A stretch of 64,000 bases of DNA from Acetatifactor muris. Lineage in GTDB: Bacteria > Bacillota > Clostridia > Lachnospirales > Lachnospiraceae. This document shows positions 16,147-23,505 of the stretch, piece by piece; within the stretch, counting starts at the first letter, position 1, and each line of letters starts with the position of its first letter. The stretch spans positions 1 through 64,000 of the forward strand of contig NZ_JANJZD010000019.1 in assembly GCF_024623325.1 (NCBI RefSeq), written 5' to 3'. The notes beneath the pieces are model-generated. The model was not told the origin of the DNA. It made no database searches and was given only the letters and a program-made list of their open reading frames with translations. A program made the translations under genes and the position numbers.

Positions 16147-17923
16147 CTCCAATGCTCCCTTCTCCTAATGTCTTGATACAGTATTCAAATATGTCACTTG
16201 TATCATCCTCAAAATCCAACATAAATACCTTCTTTTTAAACTGCTCCTCTAAATGCTTCATAAAATTCTTTACTTTGCTTTTTTCTTCCTGAAAAGTTTG
16301 TCGCGACAGCCCGGAATCAATATATTTGTGTGCAACCGGCGATACGACCAATGCAATTACATATGTATTTATCATATTTTCCAATATCATAATTGTTCTA
16401 TAAATATATTCGTCATCATCATAAGTATTCACACACAACAAAATAGCATCTGGCTGAGTTGCTAACAGCAGATTAAAGGTTTCCAGCGGAAACAATGAGA
16501 TATTTTGACATGAATACACATTTGCCCCCGATTGTGCGCCCACTAATGCTATATCGGTATCTGCCACAACAATTTTATTCAAAATATCATTCAATACAAG
16601 AATGGAATCTTGTGATTTTTTTGGTATAATTCCATCATACCCTGACGGATATACGGCATCCATTCCGAATAATAAGGACGATGGTTCCGTTCCGATTTGA
16701 GATAATTTATAATTTGAATTTAAAAATTGCCTCCTCAGTTTTAGCTGCAGACTAAATTTCCCCTGTTTGGAACTTGTTCCAAACACCCCCAAAACCGGAC
16801 AATGAACCTGATACAGCTTTCCAAATCTGTTATTAGGAACATTAATGTCTAAAACCTGTGGAACATAATATGTCAGTTCTTTCGGAGCAATTACATTGTC
16901 AAAAGAATATAATATTTTATTGTACTTTATACATTGTTTAACTATATAATCCTTAAAATCAAAATTCAGCGTCTCTGAAATTTCTCTTGTATGCCCTAAA
17001 ATAACTCCATCAAAATCAAGACTCCAATCCGCCTTAAAAATATTTTTAATAGAAAAATCCTTTTCCATATCTCCAATCAGAATATCAGAAAGTCTTCGCC
17101 CAATGTTCCCCAACTGAACAGGATCAAAAATATCCACTACTTCAAAGTTTAGTAAGTCCTGATTTGCTAATAAAGCATTCATTTCCTTGTTAAAAGGAAA
17201 AATAATTGCTTTATTTATATTAGGCATCTCTGGAACATCTTCATATTCCTTTTTCTCAAAAACATAAGCAGCATCTTCCTCTAATTTATGCAGTATATTA
17301 GCAGCATCAACATTTCCAGAATACAGCAATTCAGCAACTTTTGCAGTCATAATTGCACAGGCATAACTTGTACCTGATACACTGAAAACTTTATTTCCTA
17401 TCTTTATATGCAATACCTCAGAAAATGCTCTTAAATTAATGATATCACTCTGTACAAATTCATATTGATTTATTAATTTGCATCTATGTGATGTATCTAC
17501 TCCTATCACAAAAGGTAAGGCAGCAGGATAAGACATAGCACCATCATTGTCAAAAGCTGAGACAATAACAACCCCCTTACTTCTCAATTGCAGACACAAA
17601 TCAGATATCTCGTCTAACATTTCACTGACAACAATTCCCATACTGATATTCACAATATCGACATCCAAATCGTCTAATAGCAATTTTAATGCTTGACACA
17701 AAAACTCTTCCTGTATTTCGTCATCATCTGTTATTTTTATGCACCGTATAAGGACGTTAGGTGAATAATTTTTTATGATTTGTGCAATTACACTCCCATG
17801 CCCTATTTTATCAATATGACTCCTACATTTTCCTAATACATTTATTTTATAAACACTATCTTTTTGATCTGAAGATATGCCGCTATCAATTATTGCAATC
17901 CTGGGAATCTTCATCTGTTTCAC
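16136..17923 (-). CDS. Subtilisin-like (S8) protease fused to a DUF1611-like P-loop domain
   Basis: The N-terminal 200 residues are a compact S8 peptidase with the complete triad: Asp13 (IAIIDSGIS), His42 (KIGHGSVIAQ) and Ser186 (VSGTSYACA), with a possible oxyanion Asn126. It has no signal peptide, so it acts in the cytosol. Residues about 240-595 resemble DUF1611-type proteins, with the nucleotide-loop segment GVFGTSSKQGKFSLQLKLRR near 379 and GTEPSSLLFGMDAV after it. This matches my memory of a clostridial peptide maturation system protein (TIGR04066). The start follows GGGGG. Proteolytic removal of a leader peptide is the likely role of the first domain. Confidence 0.85.
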   Translation of the reverse strand: MKQMKIPRIAIIDSGISSDQKDSVYKINVLGKCRSHIDKIGHGSVIAQIIKNYSPNVLIRCIKITDDDEIQEEFLCQALKLLLDDLDVDIVNISMGIVVSEMLDEISDLCLQLRSKGVVIVSAFDNDGAMSYPAALPFVIGVDTSHRCKLINQYEFVQSDIINLRAFSEVLHIKIGNKVFSVSGTSYACAIMTAKVAELLYSGNVDAANILHKLEEDAAYVFEKKEYEDVPEMPNINKAIIFPFNKEMNALLANQDLLNFEVVDIFDPVQLGNIGRRLSDILIGDMEKDFSIKNIFKADWSLDFDGVILGHTREISETLNFDFKDYIVKQCIKYNKILYSFDNVIAPKELTYYVPQVLDINVPNNRFGKLYQVHCPVLGVFGTSSKQGKFSLQLKLRRQFLNSNYKLSQIGTEPSSLLFGMDAVYPSGYDGIIPKKSQDSILVLNDILNKIVVADTDIALVGAQSGANVYSCQNISLFPLETFNLLLATQPDAILLCVNTYDDDEYIYRTIMILENMINTYVIALVVSPVAHKYIDSGLSRQTFQEEKSKVKNFMKHLEEQFKKKVFMLDFEDDTSDIFEYCIKTLGEGSIGDDL

Positions 17924-17944
17924 CCCCTATATAACAGTATGCTC

Positions 17945-18037
17945 TCAGAAATTCACAGTCCTTGAAAACACTACGTTTCCAAAACACTCTATTTTAACTT
18001 CATCTCCACTTTTCATCAACACCAACGGAGGACACAT
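17945..18037 (-). CDS. Small ORF B between the ACP-like and subtilase genes
   Basis: A 30-residue frame starting MCPPLVLMKSGDEVKIECFG, with two cysteines. The frame is open upstream of this ATG for about 20 more codons without a standard start. It overlaps ORF A (18000-18131) in another frame, and the two together look like a single gene of about 60 residues with a frameshift near 18037-18045. A short beta-rich protein is suggested. It could also be a precursor peptide, but it is not Cys-rich. Confidence 0.3.
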   Translation of the reverse strand: MCPPLVLMKSGDEVKIECFGNVVFSRTVNF

Positions 18038-18131
18038 ATAGCAAAGAATACTTAACGTCCAAAACGCTAAGTATTCTTTCCCTTGATTTACCAGATATTA
18101 CAGCAACTTTCTCCCTGGTATAAGCGAGCAT
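18000..18131 (-). CDS. Small ORF A, translationally coupled to the ACP-like gene
   Basis: A 43-residue frame whose ATG overlaps the stop of the ACP-like gene (TAATG). It begins MLAYTREKVAVISGKSRERI. Coupling and operon position favour a real gene, either complete or the first half of a frameshifted gene that continues in ORF B. No family is recognised. If the cluster makes a peptide, this region is one of the few places a precursor could lie. Confidence 0.35.
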   Translation of the reverse strand: MLAYTREKVAVISGKSRERILSVLDVKYSLLYVSSVGVDEKWR

Positions 18132-18478
18132 TATGTAACATCTTTCTCAACTTCCTGAGTTTCATTCCTTTCACCTTCTTTCGTCTGATAGTTATTATGA
18201 CAAGACTCCTTCCAGCCTCTAACATAATACTCTAATTTAACCATAAAGTCTTCAAAGGAAGTAAAGCTATCCAATATCAGAAATTCATCTGTTAAATTTA
18301 CTACCAAATGATTTTCAACTTCTGCTATAAATGAGATATACTGCAATGAATCCATAATATCAAGAACATTTTTGCCGTCTGAATCTTCCATTAAATTAGA
18401 ATCCATACCTACATTTTCCAAACAAGATATAATAATTTCCCTTACATTTTTATCATCTTTATTGTCCATATCATTCAT
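18131..18478 (-). CDS. Acyl-carrier-protein-like protein
   Basis: A 115-residue acidic protein. Residues 12-90 have the four-helix ACP pattern, with the phosphopantetheine attachment motif DSLQYISFIAEVE (Ser44) starting helix 2. After the domain comes a polar tail of about 25 residues. It overlaps the upstream radical SAM stop by 8 bp, so production is coupled. Clostridial peptide maturation clusters of the Clo7bot type contain such an acyl-carrier-related protein. It might carry a modified amino acid or the peptide itself. No ketosynthase or adenylation gene is nearby, so the loading enzyme is unknown. Confidence 0.8.
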   Translation of the reverse strand: MNDMDNKDDKNVREIIISCLENVGMDSNLMEDSDGKNVLDIMDSLQYISFIAEVENHLVVNLTDEFLILDSFTSFEDFMVKLEYYVRGWKESCHNNYQTKEGERNETQEVEKDVT

Positions 18479-19820
18479 ATTTTTCTCCTATAGTATATAA
18501 TGGTATCATATCAATTTTACTTGAGTCATATAACATAAATGCATTTAAAAATTTATTCTCAATATCTATGCAGGGCTGTCCCTGAATTTCCTTCTGAAAA
18601 ACACATTTTTTTCCCAAACACATTGGTAATACTTTGCAGTTCTCACAAGATTTTGGAAAAATATCGCTCACCCAGATTTTTTCGTTCTCTTTTTCTATCT
18701 GAAATTCTCCATCATCTGTTACTTTTCCAATTTTATCCATTTGACAATACTTTTCTGATTCCAGTGCCATCTGACATTTATGTATTGTTCCATCATAAAA
18801 TATAGAATACCCATTCCGTTTTGCAGCTTGACAAATTTGTGTCTTCAACAAGTGCTTATCGATAGACGCCAGATTTATATTATATCTTTTTGCTATCTTA
18901 CCAAGTTCGCTCAAATCAGAATGATCCATTAGTTGTCCTTCGTTATTCATCTGCACTGTTCTCTCACTCCAGTCATTGACAGTTTCAATGATTACTGAAA
19001 AACGACTGTCATTTCCAAAATTTACTTCAAACTCCTTTAAAAACTGTTCTAAGTAATCATAAGATCTTTTTGAACAATTTACTCTTATTTCGATTCTGAA
19101 ATTCCTTGAAGAAACTTCCTGTTTTATCTGTTTCAAATTTGCCATAATGACATCATAGCTACCTTCTCCATTTCTGCAGGGTCTTTGCCTGTTATGTAAA
19201 TCTTTTCCTCCGTCTACCGAAATATAATAGATAAAACAATTATTTTTAAAGAGCTGCTCAAATGTTTTTCTATCCAGATAATATCCATTTGTTGTTATTC
19301 TTGCAGCATAGGGAATCCTAACCCGATTACATATTTCTTTGAATTTTTGATTCATATATATTACCTGCCGCCTTGCTATTAAAGGTTCTCCGCCAAACCA
19401 TTCTACATATAATGCGGAATACTTTCCTATATTTTTCTCAACGGCATATATAATGTTCTTCATTGTGTTGTCGTTGATTATAGCGCCTGGAATATGATGC
19501 TGAAAACAATAGATACAGGCCAGATTACAGGTGTAGGTTGGCATAACGGTTAAATACAATACTTTTGAATTAACTAACTCATAACATTCTCTGTAAATTT
19601 CGTCCAGCTCATTAGTGCTGTCTTCTACTATAAATCCTTTCTCCGCCAGCACCCTATGTATCTCCAGGTCACATAATGTACTCTTTTGCTGAAGGATTTC
19701 GCTAATTATTTCTTTCTGATTTACCGGAAACCGAATGAGATGGCTAGTTTTTGTATTTAGGACAACATAATATTCCTCATTACAATACGCTAAATTAAAT
19801 CTGGATTCCTTCATTTTCAT
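18471..19820 (-). CDS. Radical SAM/SPASM peptide maturase
   Basis: About 449 residues. The first 85 residues (FNLAYCNEEYYVVLNTKT onwards) look like the recognition-type N-terminal domain common in RiPP maturases. The radical SAM motif is CNLACIYC (Cys98, Cys102, Cys105), followed by EWFGGEPL. The C-terminal region has a SPASM-like set of cysteines (IHKCQMAL, SCENCKVLPMCLGKKCV). Enzymes of this architecture form thioether or carbon-carbon crosslinks in peptides. Preferred starts are the ATGs at 19820 or 19814; the open frame begins at 19835. It overlaps the preceding radical SAM gene. Confidence 0.9.
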   Translation of the reverse strand: MKMKESRFNLAYCNEEYYVVLNTKTSHLIRFPVNQKEIISEILQQKSTLCDLEIHRVLAEKGFIVEDSTNELDEIYRECYELVNSKVLYLTVMPTYTCNLACIYCFQHHIPGAIINDNTMKNIIYAVEKNIGKYSALYVEWFGGEPLIARRQVIYMNQKFKEICNRVRIPYAARITTNGYYLDRKTFEQLFKNNCFIYYISVDGGKDLHNRQRPCRNGEGSYDVIMANLKQIKQEVSSRNFRIEIRVNCSKRSYDYLEQFLKEFEVNFGNDSRFSVIIETVNDWSERTVQMNNEGQLMDHSDLSELGKIAKRYNINLASIDKHLLKTQICQAAKRNGYSIFYDGTIHKCQMALESEKYCQMDKIGKVTDDGEFQIEKENEKIWVSDIFPKSCENCKVLPMCLGKKCVFQKEIQGQPCIDIENKFLNAFMLYDSSKIDMIPLYTIGEKYE

Positions 19821-20853
19821 CACCACTTTCGTCAAAATCAGATAAACAATTATTATATACCGGAAAAACCAAACATGGCGAACAAAAATCTTTATAAGAA
19901 CAACTGAAACATATTTTATCCTCTAAAATAGATTGTTTTCTATATTTTGCTAAAACTGTGCTTTTGTTCCAATAAGAGTAAATAGAATCAAACTCCTCTC
20001 TTTCCCGGCTATGTGGGCATGGGGCATAAAGTCCATCACTGAATATCGCCATAGAGTACCTTCCGGCAGAACAGCCTTTCAGGATCAGATTTAACCTTTT
20101 ATGTCCTGAAATTTTATTAAAGTACGCTTTCACTTGTGTAAAACAGGTTTGATAATTCAAAAAATCACTATTATCATTCATAATCCTTATCAATTCTCTC
20201 AAGTCATTATTATCTAAGGGAGAAGTAATAATGCCTTCATTATTGGGTTTATTAGAAAGTAAGTCTATACCAATAGCACCATACTTTCTGGCAAACTCAA
20301 CCAATCCCAATAGATGCTTTACACTATCATGTCTAACCACCGTATTTATTCTATATTTAATATGAAGCTTATTACATAGCTCCATAGCATTAATCGCAAA
20401 TTCATATCCATCCCTCGAAAGACTGTTTATCTCCTGAATATGACTGTTTAATGATATAAAAAGAGAATTTAATCCACTCTTAAACAGATTATTTAAATTA
20501 TACTCATCCAGAGCATAGCCGCTTGTAGATACAGCTGTTCTCAGCCCATTATTCTTGCAAAATGTAAGAGTCTCCATCAAATGAGGATATAGGAGAGGCT
20601 CACCTCCACTCAGCAGTACATATTTACCACCATTTTGAGCAAATTCATGCAATATTCGGACTAAAACGCTAAATTCTATATTATGCACCATTTCCAAGTC
20701 CTTGTAGCAGTATGGACATGTCAACGGACATCGATCTGTCAGCTCTATATTTATAACTGTTGGAAAAGAAGTGCAGCCCATATTCAAGTTAATTCTATTC
20801 ATTCTCAACATCCTTGGTTGTCTTATTTTAAAGTCTTTATCACAAATGTTCAC
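19795..20853 (-). CDS. Radical SAM/SPASM-like protein, first gene of the operon
   Basis: The radical SAM motif is CPLTCPYC (Cys42, Cys46, Cys49) followed by LLSGGEPLLYPH. The C-terminal part holds the auxiliary-cluster cysteines in LKGCSAGRYSMAIFSDG, APCPH and CFSCSYKDFCSPC. The frame opens at a GTG (20853) with weak ribosome-binding support; an ATG at 20802, 9 nt after AAGG, is a plausible alternative and would keep the catalytic domain intact. The gene is first behind a strong minus-strand promoter whose -35 abuts a 19-bp palindrome. Its product, with the two other radical SAM enzymes, would modify the cluster's substrate. Confidence 0.88.
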   Translation of the reverse strand: MNICDKDFKIRQPRMLRMNRINLNMGCTSFPTVINIELTDRCPLTCPYCYKDLEMVHNIEFSVLVRILHEFAQNGGKYVLLSGGEPLLYPHLMETLTFCKNNGLRTAVSTSGYALDEYNLNNLFKSGLNSLFISLNSHIQEINSLSRDGYEFAINAMELCNKLHIKYRINTVVRHDSVKHLLGLVEFARKYGAIGIDLLSNKPNNEGIITSPLDNNDLRELIRIMNDNSDFLNYQTCFTQVKAYFNKISGHKRLNLILKGCSAGRYSMAIFSDGLYAPCPHSREREEFDSIYSYWNKSTVLAKYRKQSILEDKICFSCSYKDFCSPCLVFPVYNNCLSDFDESGDENEGIQI

Positions 20854-20903
20854 ATTTATGATTGCGTAATCATTTGCATCATGAAGATTTAGAATATAGT
20901 TGC

Positions 20904-20932
20904 ATTATAAGTCCTGCCCCTACAACCGTCAA
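20904..20932 (-). promoter_or_regulatory. Promoter of the radical SAM cluster
   Basis: On the minus strand -35 TTGACG (20927-20932), a 17-nt spacer and a perfect -10 TATAAT (20904-20909). The -35 overlaps the outer two bases of the 19-bp inverted repeat. Confidence 0.75.
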
Positions 20933-20976
20933 TACGTCGAATTAGTTGCCATCTACCGCAACTAATTCGACGTATT
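20931..20976. promoter_or_regulatory. Perfect 19-bp inverted repeat, likely shared operator
   Basis: Left arm AATACGTCGAATTAGTTGC (20931-20949), 8-nt spacer, and its exact reverse complement (20958-20976). No T-tract follows on either side, so it is not a normal terminator. It touches the -35 elements of both divergent promoters, the arrangement expected for a two-sided regulatory site. The XRE/TPR protein encoded at 21238-23139 is the natural candidate to bind it. Confidence 0.75.
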
Positions 20977-21003
20977 GCCCAGTCTCATTCCATATGATAA
21001 AAT
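20975..21003 (+). promoter_or_regulatory. Promoter of the small exported peptide gene
   Basis: A -35 TTGCCC (20975-20980), a 17-nt spacer and -10 TAAAAT (20998-21003). The weak -35 overlaps the palindrome's right arm, which would fit activation by a bound regulator. Confidence 0.5.
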
Positions 21004-21039
21004 AAAAAGCGAAAATTTTTGTAAAGGAGATATTCCATC

Positions 21040-21246
21040 ATGAAGAAAAACACCTTAAAAACCATGTTACTCGCATCTGTATTAGGAATTGCAATATTCA
21101 GCACTGTCCTGCCCATGTCTACACCGGAACCCATACCGGCCCCCGCCGATGAGCTCCCTGGGGAGACAGAACCGCTGGTTGACGAAAATGATATCAGGCC
21201 TTTATCTGATCTGGAGGAACAGGAATTAAAACAGGAATTAAAATAA
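21040..21246 (+). CDS. Small exported peptide, candidate signalling pre-peptide
   Basis: A 68-residue product: positively charged start, a hydrophobic segment at about 9-27 and then a polar, acidic and proline-rich tail ending EEQELKQELK. It has no cysteine. This is the layout of secreted signalling pre-peptides that are trimmed and re-imported to act on cytoplasmic TPR regulators. The ATG follows AAAGGAG. Its 3' end overlaps that of the XRE/TPR regulator gene by 9 bp, and it is divergent from the radical SAM operon across a shared palindrome. Alternatives are a RiPP precursor, though a signal peptide would be unusual, or a small secreted protein. Confidence 0.7.
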   Translation: MKKNTLKTMLLASVLGIAIFSTVLPMSTPEPIPAPADELPGETEPLVDENDIRPLSDLEEQELKQELK

Positions 21247-23139
21247 ATATTTTTCCTTCCTTTTTTCCATAAACTCTATCAGATAATTATCATACATAAA
21301 ATATGCAAGAGCCTGGCTGGTTCGAAACGCATTCCTCCATTGTTCTCGGAATATTTCATAATCAGAATTTTGTTCCGAAGCCATCTCATATGTATCCCAG
21401 GCAATGCGGTAAAGCGCTCTTGCCAGTGTATCTATCTGAGGCTGTTTTAAATAATTACAGACAGCCTCTCTGTTTACCTTCACAGCCTCTTCAAACCGTT
21501 CCAAATTTCCCAGATAATTATCAATCCCTTCCATTAACATTTCATAACCTGTATGTTTAACATCAGTCCTGCTGCTCTGCTGTTCCAGCGAAAATGCAAT
21601 CATCTCATACCATTCCCTTGCCTCCTCCATTTTTCCCAGCTTTCGAAAAACACTCGCTATATTACTGGCAATCATAATCTCCTCTCGCTGAAAAACCCAC
21701 CATTTTTTATCCGTCCCCTCCTCGTCCGGCATTGTCACATGCAAGGCTTCCAATAGCAGCTCCAGCCCCTTTTCCAGCTCACCCTCTCGCCCCACCCACA
21801 ATGCCTCAAAAAGCAGAAACTCCTGCCTGACTCTGGGATAGTCCATATTCACCTGTCCGCGCAGTCTCTCAATCTCCCTCTCAGCCTTTTTCCACTCACA
21901 GAATCCGATCAGTGTCGCTATCTCCTGGCGCAACTTCAGCACCTCCAGAGAATCCGTCTCCAGCATTGGCACTATCCAGCTGCCGCTCTTGCCATACTGC
22001 CTGGCCAGCCGCTGATAGTTCTCATAGGAAGGCTTATGTTCTCCCTTCTCTATCTTCTCCAGCTGTCGTCCGGTGACGATGAGTCCCTCCTTGTCGCTGA
22101 CCGCCTGAGACCGGGGCTTTCCGGCATATTTTCTCAGCATTTTCAGCGTGATTCCCACGTCCCGGGTATTAGCTACTGTGACTCCCTGCCAGATTCTGTG
22201 TCCCGGGTAGCCGAACTGATCGTATATCCGTTGAAAGTCCTCCCGGAACCTGATCGCTTCTCTCTGGTATTCCCTCTCCGCCGGCCACAATTCTTCTCCG
22301 TGAATCCTCTCCAGCCCCTCCAGAAGCGGCAGCAGATAATAGTGACAGCTGTTACGACGCAGCAGCTCCAGAGCCTCCCGGCCCAGTTCAAAGGCCTTCC
22401 GGCTATCCTTCTCCCCCAGTGCAAGCTCCATCCCCAGCAGTGCCGCCTGAGGACGAATCCACACCTTCATACGCTCCTCCCACCGGTACCTCTCCGGGTA
22501 TTCCCACACATCGCCCTGGCGCTTCCAGGCTTCCTCAGTTCTGCCACACGTCATTCTGACCCAACCGTCCAGCAGAACGGCCTCCAGCTCCGAAGGTGCC
22601 GCCGGCATATCTCTCAGGTCGTTCTTCCAGTCGCCGGTGAGAGTACAGGAGACAGTTTCTTCTGCCATGCTCAGAAGTTTGTCCGCATCACAGGAATGCT
22701 CTCCCCAGGCATTTTCTGCCCTGTCCTTCAGCAACAGCAGAAGTTCCCCCTTGCGCAGAAACTGTTCCTCCAGCGGCTCCCTTATTCCATACGTTTCCCT
22801 GTATTCCCGTATCTTTTCTTCTGCCTCCACAGGATGATCTAAAATCAGCAGGCAGATGTCTTCCCGCAGCCGCCATCTTTCCATCTCTTCACTGGAAGCA
22901 AGCGTCTCAAAATAATCCGGCCGGATTCCCATTCTCTGGAACAACGTGTCCCCCACCAGCTTCTGCCACCCGATTCTGCCTGTCTCCATCCTCCCCAGAG
23001 CAGTCCTGCTTAAAAGGCCGGAAGCCATTGTATCCAGAGAAAGTCCCCTTTTCTTCCTTTCTTTCCGGAAAATAGTTCCACATACTCTGTTGTAATTTCT
23101 CGCAAATTCTGCCTCACTATAGCTTTTTCCCATCCGCAT
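21238..23139 (-). CDS. Large XRE/TPR transcriptional regulator with internal duplication
   Basis: A 633-residue helical regulator. Residues about 19-75 resemble a Cro/C1-type helix-turn-helix (KKRGLSLDTMASGLLSRTALGRMETG). A second similar segment lies at about 330-395 (ITLKMLRKYAG, then GRQLEKIEKGEHKPSYENYQ). Each is followed by a TPR-like helical array, so the protein looks like two HTH-TPR modules in tandem. Proteins of the RRNPP type sense imported peptides with such TPR domains. The ATG at 23139 or 23133 may be used; the second has better spacing to AAGGG. GC content is higher than in the cluster it may control. Confidence 0.8.
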   Translation of the reverse strand: MRMGKSYSEAEFARNYNRVCGTIFRKERKKRGLSLDTMASGLLSRTALGRMETGRIGWQKLVGDTLFQRMGIRPDYFETLASSEEMERWRLREDICLLILDHPVEAEEKIREYRETYGIREPLEEQFLRKGELLLLLKDRAENAWGEHSCDADKLLSMAEETVSCTLTGDWKNDLRDMPAAPSELEAVLLDGWVRMTCGRTEEAWKRQGDVWEYPERYRWEERMKVWIRPQAALLGMELALGEKDSRKAFELGREALELLRRNSCHYYLLPLLEGLERIHGEELWPAEREYQREAIRFREDFQRIYDQFGYPGHRIWQGVTVANTRDVGITLKMLRKYAGKPRSQAVSDKEGLIVTGRQLEKIEKGEHKPSYENYQRLARQYGKSGSWIVPMLETDSLEVLKLRQEIATLIGFCEWKKAEREIERLRGQVNMDYPRVRQEFLLFEALWVGREGELEKGLELLLEALHVTMPDEEGTDKKWWVFQREEIMIASNIASVFRKLGKMEEAREWYEMIAFSLEQQSSRTDVKHTGYEMLMEGIDNYLGNLERFEEAVKVNREAVCNYLKQPQIDTLARALYRIAWDTYEMASEQNSDYEIFREQWRNAFRTSQALAYFMYDNYLIEFMEKRKEKYLF

Positions 23140-23288
23140 TTTCCCTTTTCATGTTTGTCAGGAACTGTACAGAATCAATCCCTTACTCCGGTAAAAAATT
23201 TATCAAAGGAACGTGAATACTATTATAATAATTTCAAAATTCACTATCAATAGGCAGAATTACGATACAATATGGATTTTTTTCTCAA

Positions 23289-23420
23289 GTCAAAGACCCC
23301 GCTGCAAGCAACGGGGCATCAAATTTGTAGCGCTGCAGAGCAGCGGGGTATTTGACCCTCGCGGCAGTCGCCAAATGTACATGCAAGCATGCCCGCTTGG
23401 CTCGTTGCTCGCGGGAATAA
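23289..23420. repeat. Structured intergenic repeat element
   Basis: Arms at 23289-23305 and 23340-23356 form a 17-bp inverted repeat with one mismatch (GTCAAAGACCCCGCTGC and its partner). A second, GC-rich part with CGCGG...CGCGGG follows to about 23415. The layout resembles palindromic intergenic elements I recall from Lachnospiraceae genomes. No gene is present in 23140-23505. Confidence 0.45.
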
Positions 23421-23505
23421 AACCCAACAAAAAACTGCTGCATATCCTGCAACAGCTTTTCCAATGTTCTATCTTCTGTTTATCCTGACATTTTCAGTCT
23501 TAACT

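Noticed and set aside
21040..21246. The 68-residue peptide as the RiPP precursor of the cluster
   Set aside because: It has an export signal and no cysteine, which is atypical for radical SAM RiPP precursors; a signalling role fits better, though not proven.
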